Below are positions 53,870 to 64,000 of a DNA stretch of 64,000 nt, one piece after another. The notes beneath the pieces are model-generated. The model saw nothing but the letters and a program-made list of their open reading frames with translations, was not told where the DNA came from and did no database searches. The stretch is taken from assembly GCA_907163375.1 (NCBI GenBank), contig CAJQUW010000895.1:1-64000 (forward strand). The letters are read 5' to 3'. Both the position numbers and the translations under genes were made by a program. This DNA is from Prostheceraeus crozeri. Lineage: Eukaryota > Platyhelminthes > Polycladida > Euryleptidae. How positions within the stretch are numbered: position 1 is the stretch's first letter; each line of letters starts with the position of its first letter.

Positions 53870-54115
53870 AAGAGATCGTAGTAATCGTAGAATTTTGAAG
53901 GAATTTACAGCAATCCGCAAGTGATAAAAGATATTATATATTTCTTTTATTAAAAATATTATTTTATTATATTATTATTTTTCTGCTTATTTAAAAGATA
54001 TATTTTTCCTATTCCAGTGCTGCATTAAGAATTTTTTGCCATCTTTGTACGTGCACTTCCTACATGTGCGTGAATTTCTAGCAAACAGGCACGCTTAAAC
54101 AATCTAATTCTGTAG
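53870..54115 (-). repeat. Dispersed repeat 3, copy 2
   Basis: Diverged counterpart of 19185-19435, with an AT-rich insertion at about 53930-54010. Confidence 0.5.
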
Positions 54116-54405
54116 TAACATGTGTAGATAATCTGGGTGTTCGTGGTTTCCCACAAAAGGAATTTCCACATGTCAGAATGGATTATTGTCAAGTGGAAAT
54201 TCTCATGGGATAGAAATCTCAGGTAGATATTTTACTAGACGATGATGCGCTTCAACGTATCTACGTGTACATTCTGCAGTTTTTATCAAAATCATACTCG
54301 ATATATGTATTTTTCACCCTGTATTTTTTCATAAGCTTCAATATTGGCATGTGCAATGCATCATATCATAACATATACATCACCTTGCAAACCTTGAGGG
54401 TTTTG

Positions 54406-54630
54406 AATATTCGATTGTTAGAGACACCCCTTAAGGCTTGATGTAAGGCGTAGAAGTAAACAGTAGTAGCAACAGTTTTTTTAATCAGACGAGGACTTTC
54501 GAATGATGCGCGCCGAGGCATGATTACGTTGGTGGGTAATCATTCGAAAGCACTCGTCTGACTAAAAAAACTTTTTTTGCTATTACGCCAAACATCAAGG
54601 CTAATGTGATCCCTCCAACAATTGAATATT
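54406..54630. repeat. Fold-back (MITE-like) inverted repeat
   Basis: 225 bp. The arms start aatattc[g/a]attgtt and run inward about 100 bp through GCTTGATGT/CCTTGATGT, GGCGTA, TCAGACGAG and CTTTCGAATGA, around a loop gatgcgcgccg... (54520-54538). The arms differ by indels. No flanking duplication was recognised. Confidence 0.75.
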
Positions 54631-57600
54631 GCTACACCAAGTTTCAATCTTTTAGAGGTCGTGTAATAATTATATAATTAGTTTTGAATCTGTAGCCCTT
54701 TCCCCATTATCTGCTCGCAATCGCGTCATCAACTCCCTATATCGAATGCAATCGCCGACAAAATCCCCTCAAATAGAATGGGAAATGTATATGATGCACT
54801 GCATAATTTCAAGCAGCTTTCATTTTCAAGCATTATAACGGCGATGACTTCTATCAAGACCTTGGAGCATCAAGTGTATCATAGAGGTTACACTAAAATT
54901 TTTCGGAATCATTTGAGGACTAAAAAGATTATGTTCTGCAAACGTCTTCCAACTTTACATGAAATGTAATTTATAGTGTGTGGAATTATAAAATGATAAG
55001 TGGAATTATAATGTGTTTTTATTTCGGATTGACAATATGCTTAGTTCCAAAATTACATAATGCATAATTGTTGATGGTTGAATACTTATTGATTATTTAT
55101 GAAATGCCTTAGACCTACATGTATTGAAATTGAATTCAGTATTGTAAGTTTGACTATCGAATGTCATTATCTCACCACCTATACACGACAGTAGTAACAC
55201 TAGTGTGATCTTTATCGACAAAAGGCCTTAAATCAGCATATATTGGAAATCATTGATGCTTTCTTTTAACATTGTGCTGCTATGGCTTTAGTATGTAAAG
55301 CATACCACATTTGAAATAACATGCGAAAGGCATACAAATGTATGCGAAAATATGCCAAAAAATATCTTGGCATGCATCCTTCGTATGTGATATCGAGCGA
55401 TTTACAGTGTACTACATGATGTTAAAAATCCACACACATCATGCATGTAGTTGTCCATTATTTCCATATTTATGTACCGCTTCCTACGGGAAATGTAGAG
55501 GACATCTTCGCCATTATCTAGGCATGACAATGTGAATCAGTGTGCAACTGAACAATTTTTATCTATTGCATTTGATGATTTCACGAGTTTCAAATAAAAA
55601 ATTCTTACAAATTCACTGTGCACAGTATTTATGGATCATGAAGATGAATTGATTTTGATATTTAGCAAGTAATGTAGAGTAGCATTGTAAGGTGAGTCTT
55701 ACTTAACCCTGAGTCTAAGTTTCTCAACTCACTCTAGATTGAGTCAACATTGAGTCTAAGATGAATGTATGCAAGAAGCAAATTTTCTGGTGTACTCCTA
55801 GCCACAACAAAATCGAGAATTCAGAATTGTGGAAATTCTAACTGACGTCGACATCTAATATCATCAACTGAACTTTTCTGATTTAATTATCAAATTGTAC
55901 CGTAACCCAAAAGTTTAGATGAGAAGTTTGATTTTACTGTAGATTATCTGTGCATGTGTTCCTGCATCTATTCCTTAATGCATTCACTTCAGACTCTCAA
56001 GCATCAATTTAGTTCACAAATTTCTAAAACAGACAAAATACAAATCCAACAAAATGACACTGACGTAAAACCGACGATATAATCAGCTACTCATGAAGTT
56101 TTCTTTGTCTTCTGAGATTTTTCATTCTAATTTGCAAATATTTCATATTGCAGTACACATGTAGAACTATTGCAAAATGCTGTCATTGATGTCTGATGCT
56201 TTGACTTATACAGCGATTTAAATCAGTGTGCTCATGTTCATCTTAGGTTGCAACATGCAAATTTTGAATGAGATCTGGAGACGAACAATAATAGCTGACG
56301 AGTGACTGCATGGCAATGATCATGATATCATCTCTAAAAAGTTTGAATTCATGACTTACATTGCTCATAAGCTGATCAAGAATATTCTCATGACATTCAT
56401 CTTATAATTTACACGTACTTCCATGGGCCCTCTCAGCTATATCATAGCGATAAATACATCGCATGAGTCCTGACACACTATTGACATTTTGAATGCAATA
56501 ATTGGCTTATTAGGAAGTCATCTTTATCACAAAAAATCGAGAAAAATCATTCCAGTAGTAAAAGTGAATTTAATGTATTTTCTTATTTCGATCAGAATGA
56601 TAAGGAAACTTTTTAAATATCTCAACTGATCAACTGATTCCAAAAAGAAATTATGAAAACTGCTACTCAACTGTCAATCCCCTTTCAAGAATCCTAGAAA
56701 CTTATTGAAATCCTGCCTAATGGTAATTGGTTTAAAAGCTCAAAGTCATCAAATAAGTCTAATTTAAGTTTAAATTCTTACTGTGGGACTACTGTACACT
56801 TTTGATAGAGACTGAGTATATTACAGCTTTTTACGCAATTTCCGTCTGCATAAAACTTAGAAATTATTTTTATTAGGGGCAAACAAATAGACTCAGACTT
56901 CCATTTGTTAGCCCCTTAAAATAAATTTCCTAATTTTCACTTTGGTCTTTCTGATGAGTCATCAGTGGATAAACAGCGGAAATCATAGTTCAATTCGGCT
57001 CAATCTGCTCTTGCTGCAAAACTTTCGGTCACCATGTCAACATAGTCTATCATCAAGCCTATGTAATGATGAGATCATAATTAAGATTCAAAAAGAATAT
57101 TTTTAAATCATGATTTATGCACACTACTTCTTAGGAAAGCATGATAAAAGCAAGAATTTAAAACAAGGTTATACATGCATCTCTAAAGACTCGTCTGCAT
57201 ACTAACAGTCACCTTTAAATGCACGGCTTTGAAGCTCCACATTTTAATATGCAGCTTAAATGCATACTTAGAAACATCGCTTTGAAATCATGATCATAAT
57301 GTCAGCTTTACCACTAGAAAGATCAGCAAAGGAATAATAGAAAAATGGAAGAATAAATAGAAGAATAAATAGATAGAATAAATAGAAGAAGAAAAATAAA
57401 AGAATAATAGAAAATAGAGGAAGCTAATAGAAGGACCAAGAGCAGTCATTCTGCCCGCTGGAGGGAGCTTCCCAAAATTTACAAATTTAAATTGAATACA
57501 AAGTATTTCCAGCTTGTCTTTTAAATTTCTCAACACACGGCCTAAAAACTGTTTTTCTGCAACATTTTTAGTTACTTCCTGTTTCCTTCGACAGTTGTGA

Positions 57601-60600
57601 CTTGAATGCTGTTTTGAGCTGATTAAGGACCAGCAACGTCTCCATTCGGTTGACTTTGTTTTTCCGGCTGTTGAAAGATAGCTGCCGAAAAAGATGTGAT
57701 CTGGATGACCGCTCTAGGTCTTTTTGTGTATAACAGCACTTATTTCGATATCCATGGTAAATCAAAAACAAATGTGTTGCATTTTTCTCATATTTACACG
57801 GAGCATAAATATCATGAAACTATACTACATCAAAAAGGAATCTTTCGACATCAAAAAAGTTCAGACTTGAGGTCAAAAGATGGCTCGGTCTTTCTAGTGC
57901 ACAGTCTAGTGTGTATATTCTTCTTTAAAAAATCGATTTTAGCAAAGTGTAGAAATCATGTTTTTCCTACAATCTATCATATCGCAAGTAAAATTGCTAG
58001 TATTGCAAAATAGTGGTTTTATGCTATATTCACCATCTATTTTAATTGAGAAAAATTTCCACTTTTATGTGACTTAATCACTAGTTACTGAACTTGTGAT
58101 TTTCAATTATGATAAATAAAACACTATTAGATTCTATACAATTTATCTCTCACTTCTCACTTACAAGAAATCAGTTTTGCGGCCCACTTTTTGTCATAAG
58201 CTGTATGCTTTAACTGTTGAATCAGTCTGCAAGGGAAACATTTAGAATTTTAAGTTGCAATTGCTTGTTTATGTTTATCTGTCATATACTATACCTATGA
58301 GGTTTTCAAGGAAACCTGTTCACTTTCTGAATAATTGTCAGAATACTTAATAATTGCAAGTGTCTACTTGCTACCGACCCACGAACGATCCACGATCTAA
58401 ACGATCCACAATATCACGAAGCTTTTGTTGACTGTCCTGTGTAAGCCTTCGAAGAAAATGCGATGCCCTTTCTTCGAAAAAATTTGACGTCGTTTAGCTG
58501 TTTAACATCAATAATTATGCTAAAACATAATTACATTAAAAAAATTTCCTGATAGATGCTGCAAATATTCCTCTATTCGCAGCCTATGTACAACATCTAG
58601 TCTAACCTGTTTCTTATCATAGAACTCAGTAATTGCACGTATTTATTCACGAGTCTCTCAAGGAAATTCGCTTTCCACAAACATGTACGTACATAGACGA
58701 GAGAATGCATCGTTTTATAAGTCCGCAGTAAAAACAAGGTTTAGGTCTATGAATTAATCCTTATCAAATGCGTTTATTAATTATATTTTCAGTATCACAA
58801 GTGTGATGTTCTGGATTACAATCAGTCACTGGCGGATCCAATGGAGGACATGGAAGACTACTTCCCCCGTTTTGAGAATTATGATGTCATCTTGCAGATC
58901 ATTTGTATGGAAGCACTAAAATTATATGATTCAATTGTATACTCGTACATCTCAACATCGATGTTTAAGTTAAGGCATTTGCTTTGATTCCCGAAACATC
59001 TGCAACGTCGCATTATTATTCGCAGAGATCGTTCAGTAATTTCTTCACAAGCAAAGATTTACCTTCGCTCCACAATGCGCTTGAAACTCGATAGACGGCA
59101 TTGACTTTGCTTGGTATGCACAAGACATGCTTCTCAATTACGATTCTGTTGTTAATACCTGCAACATGGATTTTAACCCACGCTAAAAATTTTAGCAGAT
59201 AGACATCAAGCATAAGGCTGTTATCATAGAAATAAAACAATATTGACTATTATCCTTCCTTCTTTGTGATTTTTGGAAATAAGTGATTAAGTCCACATGA
59301 AAAGTAAGAAATGTATTTCATTACGGGTATTAAGTTGTATTTTGGCTGTACTAAAATATCACCAGACGCACTGGGTCGCAGCCATACACATGTAATGCAT
59401 CACACCACTGACGGCATTGACTTGTAATAAGGGTTATCTATAATTAATACTGATTGCGCGTGCAAATTAAACTGTTCATGGGTGCTTGTTGATGGTATTT
59501 TATGCTTATGTACATTACTGAAAAAAATATGCGATATGTTTTTGAAGCCATTGAAGTATTGATTCTTTATCACTCATTTTCGCTCCACCTTTCTAATATT
59601 TCGGAATACCCACCTGGAGTCATTCATATATAAAAAAGTTTAAACAAAGTGCTACATAATTCAAATTCCATGGTATGATTCAGATTCTTATAACGTAGAA
59701 AAATCGCATATTCAGCAAATAGGCATGACTGTAGGTGCGGAAAATAAAATATAATTTTGTTACCTTCTTGAAAATATGTCTCAAAACTGATAACTGACAC
59801 TTCTACAAATAGTCGAACCTCATTGCAAATTCTTGAATTTTCGAATTCGTCACAGGACCTATCAATTGCCAATATTTGTTGTCGTTTTAGCAAACGAATT
59901 TTGTATCAATCTTCAGAACTAATTTGTTTTCATCACGACCTCTCATCTGTTCCATCAGAAATCATTCCGATCTTCTAAATAACATTTGACAAACTCAAGG
60001 ACTGGAATGCACACGTCTAGTCATTTCGTCAAATCAATCATATTGCTCCAATATCAGGACGATTTATGAAAAAGGATATTAAATCTCAGCCGAAGGAGTG
60101 ATAATGTTTCTTATAGATGCATTCGATAATAGACAAGAGTGCCTAATTCATGAAATATTAGGAAAGCAAATAGAGAACAAACATATTAACGAATAGAACA
60201 TTCGCGCAAAAGTAAAGAATTGTCATTTGCAATTCAGCATACTAATAAAAAGGGTTGACAAGTGGAACGAAATTACAAATTGGAAATGATGAATTGCTGG
60301 GTCGATGAGAAAATGAGAAAATTGTCGTGTAATTCTTCGCAAAATATCACAGTAGGTGTTGAAACTGTGATTTTGATGACTGAAGTCTTCTTGAATAATG
60401 AATTTTGAAATCGCAATGCTCTCTTGACAGTGATTGCAAACACAGTCGATGTAATCCATAATCAGCTTAAATTTTTGATGAAAATTACGATTGATTAGGT
60501 TAGCACAGATGTCGGCAATTGTTTGACGTCGATTGCTGCTGTGTAGAAGTCGGATTTTACAGCTGTCTCTAATGTCTTGATTTATCTTTTGATAAAGTAT

Positions 60601-60778
60601 TTTGACAAAAAACATGTGTGGTCTATCCATCAAGCAGATTCGGTCATAAATTATGCGCTATTGTGATTTTAGAAGATCAATATCCGTAGTTTATCTACAG
60701 ATAGAATGCTGGTAGCTGAAATCTCAGATGTGTGTGTATGTAATCGACGAAGTCTGGTTTGAATTGTCAGGTGTTTGG
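54631..60778. other. Long AT-rich stretch without assignable features
   Basis: Apart from an imperfect GAATAAATAGAA-type tandem array at about 57345-57420, I see nothing assignable in 6 kb. Open frames of 105 codons (57696-58013) and 136 codons (60223-60633, minus) resemble nothing I know and may be chance frames. Host regulatory or intronic sequence cannot be excluded. Confidence 0.4.
57345..57420 (+). repeat. Imperfect AT-rich tandem array
   Basis: Variants of gaataaatagaa repeat with drift to aaaataaaagaataatag. Confidence 0.75.
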
Positions 60779-60965
60779 TAAGATGGGTGAGGTGAATGAG
60801 GCCCACCTAACGGACTTAGATCTCTGCAGTCTTGAATTTTTGATTAAATACTATGAATTTATATTCAAATTATCTATTTCTGGTGCAGTTAACATGTGTG
60901 AGAAGTTCATGTCGATTATTGCAAAACTTCTGGCGTACAAGTAAAAAGATGAAAAATCACCGAGT

Positions 60966-61006
60966 GGGCCTTATTACCGACACATGTAGGTAATAAGGCC
61001 CACTTT
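60966..61006. repeat. Hairpin inside the pogo-like element
   Basis: GTGGGCCTTATTACC and its exact inverted copy GGTAATAAGGCCCAC flank an 11-nt loop. Confidence 0.85.
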
Positions 61007-61409
61007 GCTTTTATTTAATGTCTTCAATTTACGTACTGGTAGCTTATAAGTCAATTCTAACATTTGGCTATATACAATGGATTATATTCACCTTCTGGTA
61101 CGCAAATAGGTATGATGAGGTTAGATCTGATATGTTACTGTGATTCAGAATTAGGACTTAAGTTATGCCCTTATGTAAAAAAGAAAAACCAAAGCTGTTC
61201 ATTGAAATACATCGACTTTTATTGAAAAACAAAAGATATTTGTAATACGAGGAAAAAATAATTACTGATGGCAAAACCTTGTATTTGGTAACCATATAGA
61301 TATAATCTATCTATTATATTATCAATCATAAACACAGACTTTATAGGCCTACACATTGGAACAGTCAGGTTCCCAGCAAATCGGAACTCAGCTTCGTCAC
61401 TTCCATGAC

Positions 61410-61643
61410 TTAAACCAACACAATCTTAATGTACCTAGCCATCACATGACACCGTCTCACAGGCCTATCTAACTTTTCATCTTCCTCACAAATTTTGCAA
61501 TACCACGATTCATTAGCAGCTTTTCTGCAACTAAGCTTAAGCCTACTGTTTCTTGGACAGAACAGGTGTTTGCTTAAAGCGCTTTTTATTGGCAAAAAGT
61601 TCTTCTGCAAGCAGTTGTGCTTTTTACGCAAGACTACGCTCAC
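61410..61643 (-). pseudogene. Cys-rich C-terminal remnant of a transposase-like protein
   Basis: A 77-codon minus frame includes KAANESWYCKICEEDEKLD and RRCHVMARYIKI. WYCKIC...C..C resembles the small zinc-binding tail found at the C-terminus of several invertebrate pogo-like transposases. It sits inside the TA-flanked element and is disrupted after ARYIKI. The family assignment rests on context and is tentative. Confidence 0.4.
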
Positions 61644-62112
61644 GTGGATCTGACTTTCGTTGTACTTTCGGAGTACTGATCATACTGTGATAGGACCGGG
61701 CCTTATTACCAGCATTTTGTATGGGCCTTATTGGCAACATTGACATCGTTTTATAATCAGTGTTTTTTCGTACTTTCCCGAACTCAAAAATCAAACTACT
61801 ATATAAGGTCATAGAGTGGATACGCCAGAGATAATTTTCCATTCTAAGAGTTCATCTACACCAATAATTAGTGTCATGAAATCCTTGAACAAATGATGAG
61901 CAAATATTAGATCAAGAAGGAATTTGAATGTACTTTTTTTGAGATGCTGTCGAATCTGATCCACCGGACCAAAATCGATAAAACTTCTGACACTTATTAA
62001 AAATTAGATATATTTTCATTTTTTTTGTTGCTCTTAAATTCGTTATGGAGTTTCCGAGATATAGCAAGTGGGCCTTATTTCCAGCTGGGCCTTATTCACC
62101 TCACCCACCTTA

Positions 62113-63856
62113 TGAAGTGCGGCGAAGGGAAACGATGGACATAAATGCTTGACAAGCGACCTTCAAAACTGACTGAAATATGCTAATGTGGGAAGCATGC
62201 AAAATAGGCGTCTGCGATCTTACGAATTCTAACATGAACATCATGATGCAACTGCTTTATATGATGACATCACTTACACTGAAAAGTGAAAAAATCTAAC
62301 ACAGTCGTCTAAGGTTGGGTCTAATGACGGATTTAATCCTAATATTAGAGGAACTTAGGCCCCTATCGTATTTTTCTAATTATCTAATTATCATGCACCA
62401 GATAATCATCTAGGAACTATGATGGCTGTGTCTGATTTATAGATATCTGAAAATTTGAAATCAAATGTTGATTTAGACTGAAATTTGGATTAGACCCAAC
62501 TAGATCTTTTGAATTTACACTGTCAACGCTCTGAGCATGTAAATGATAGCAACAAAAGGATAGAAAATCGCAAAATATGACTTTGTAGAAAATAGCAGAG
62601 TGCTCTACAAATTATGAAAATGCAATGATAGATCTGGTCACCCTGCACTCTTTTGTGATGCTTTGAAGTTTGTCTTCATAAAAAATAGGATCTATTCACA
62701 AAATGAAAATGTGGAGACCATTGATTCATCACTGACCGCAACTGGATCAATTTGAGAATCAATGCAGGAAATCGAGCAAATCCGTGGATGCAGGAAAAAC
62801 TATAAATTCAAGATGATTTTCGATCAAGATGGCAAGTTTTCGATGAGGAAATTAAATTTGTTCTCAATAAAAAGACCGCAATTGCCGACACGCTGTCCAG
62901 AATCTCAGAAAAAAACTTATTCTGAAACATCTGCGTTCCTGACCATTTCAATCGAAAAGTTTCTACCGAAACAGCAAGAAAATATTCTCATGCAGACTTT
63001 CAAAAACTTTCCGAAAGCAATTGTGATGAATTCTTTTTATCTCAAGGAACGATGCTACATGATGCTTCATCACTCATCACAGTTTAGTTAATTCAGGTCA
63101 TGCTTGACACGACCACTCTTTGATTTTCGACATTCGCATTTTCAAGATTTTCTAACCAGTAAATCAATAACAAAAGCAATCATTTCATGAGTTCCACAGC
63201 AAGTGCGACATGGAAAAAAGTATACTAATGAAAGCTAATGGGTGTGTACTGAAAACTTTTCTCGTCTTTTCGCATGCATCGAAATCTGTGTCCCGAGGTT
63301 ATTACTAAAATTGTGAATATGTTAAAGATACAATAAGATCAAAACGTGACGGAATTATATAGGATTGAACCTAATAGGTTGCGGTATTCGAATTGACAAA
63401 TGCATGAAGTAAAGCTTTCATCACTGTTTTCGCTATACATATTCACAGCACTTTACACTTAATGAAGCCAATTAGACAAACTTACTTGTCTAGTACAAGC
63501 TTACTTGTCTAGTAGAGCCGAAGTACCCAGAAGTTGCCATTCCTAAGAAAGTCGTGTCAAATTGTTTTCATTCCGTCAAGTTGACAGAAAGTTTGAAATG
63601 TGGACAAGTGTATAATGCAGATCTCAAGAATGTGTACATGACAACTATGTATGACGCAGTCTCGTACATGAGGAAATTCAGAGAGATCCATGCAATTCCG
63701 ATACAAATTTCACCCTGAATTTTATCATTTTTGTGAATTTGTAATTCCGTTCCGATGTAATTCATCATTTCAGTAATAGTCGGTCAGTTGAATAATTGAC
63801 AGAGCGTTTATTCATAAACACATAAAAGAGAGAAGAGGAGGGAGAGAGAATTCATT
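62113..63856. other. Unassigned AT-rich stretch
   Basis: A 109-codon plus frame (62762-63091) matches no family I recognise. No repeats with clear structure were seen. Confidence 0.4.
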
Positions 63857-63858
63857 TA

Positions 63859-64000
63859 CAGGGTGATTCAGTTCAGACCGCCGGAAATGAAACAGGTGGT
63901 GTTAAAAGATAGAAAAGATAGAAATAGATAAGGATAAAAATTTATTGCAAAAACTTGCGAAAATGTTTTATTAGCAAAATTGAAGCTTGTTTTCCTCTAA
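63859..64000 (+). mobile_element. Possible left end of an IS630/Tc1-mariner element, cut by the window edge
   Basis: CAGGGTGATTCAGTTCAGACC follows TA (63857-63858) and resembles the CAGGGTGAATCAAAATTAGCC terminus at 25976. The other end would lie beyond the window. Confidence 0.35.

Larger units (their letters stand above)
60781..62110. mobile_element. pogo/Tc1-mariner-like element with TA duplication
   Basis: 1,330 bp bounded by AGATGGGTGAGGTGAATGAG (60781) and, in reverse complement from 62110, AGGTGGGTGAGGTGAATAAG, with 18 of 20 matching. TA flanks it at 60779-60780 and 62111-62112. The interior repeats the word GGGCCTTATT many times and has a minus-strand Cys-rich coding remnant. TA duplication and this kind of Cys-rich tail point to a pogo/Tigger-like family, but no DDE core was found. 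Confidence 0.7.

Noticed and set aside
60223-60633. 136-codon minus frame as a host gene
   Set aside because: No similarity or motif that I recognise; frames of this length are expected occasionally in 64 kb.
1-64000. CRISPR array, operon structure, rRNA
   Set aside because: No regularly spaced short repeats or rRNA-like sequence; the content is that of an animal nuclear genome.

Overview
The window is repeat-rich DNA from an animal nuclear genome, probably an invertebrate, at low GC. The evidence is its transposon content: a BEL/Pao LTR retrotransposon, Penelope-like elements with GIY-YIG endonucleases, a CR1-like non-LTR element, piggyBac, hAT, Tc1/mariner-IS630, pogo-like and Helitron elements, and a Transib transposon with an intron-containing RAG1-like transposase. 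I found no host gene, rRNA, canonical tRNA or CRISPR array that I could support. The species cannot be named from the sequence.

Layout. 1.3-3.5 kb: three Penelope-like fragments (A, B minus; C plus). 6.5-7.5 kb: decayed piggyBac transposase. 9.9-17.1 kb: a full-length, intact, very young BEL/Pao element (minus) with 409-bp LTRs differing at one base and an ACCAT target duplication. 20.2-21.4 kb: internally deleted IS630-type transposon. 21.7-24.0 kb: candidate non-autonomous element holding a fold-back repeat and a GA/GT microsatellite. 25.3-25.8 kb: short Helitron. 26.0-27.4 kb: second IS630-type transposon with both ends and TA duplications. 29.2-29.9 kb: non-LTR RT remnant. 30.1-34.1 kb: a three-level nest in which a dispersed repeat is split by a 406-bp MITE (9-bp duplication), itself split by a 3,402-bp Transib element (CACAGTG ends, CACTC duplication). 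35.1-35.6 kb: fold-back element with nested hairpins. 42.6-46.5 kb: CR1-like element with a broken ORF2. 47.5-49.6 kb: Penelope fragment D split by a MITE, then a hAT transposase remnant and an RT scrap. 50.0-52.2 kb: hAT-type element (8-bp duplication) containing a Penelope C-terminal ORF. 54.4 kb: fold-back repeat. 60.8-62.1 kb: pogo-like element. The window ends in what may be another IS630-type terminus.

The most interesting object is the Transib element. Its transposase is spread over exons on the minus strand and keeps RAG1-core features: two catalytic-Asp motifs, a CRP motif, a C-x2-C pair, and the HK-x-L-x-H / E...NK block. Its termini are the recombination-signal heptamer CACAGTG, followed by A-rich nonamer-like blocks at 12 bp (both ends) and also 22 bp (one end). 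It carries nonsense and frameshift lesions, so this copy is probably inactive, but the ends and target duplication are intact. The only element whose protein is fully open is the BEL/Pao copy.

About half of the window (long AT-rich stretches at 3.5-6.5, 7.5-9.9, 17.1-20.2, 35.6-42.6 and 54.6-60.8 kb) shows nothing I can assign beyond short hairpins and two pairs of diverged dispersed repeats.
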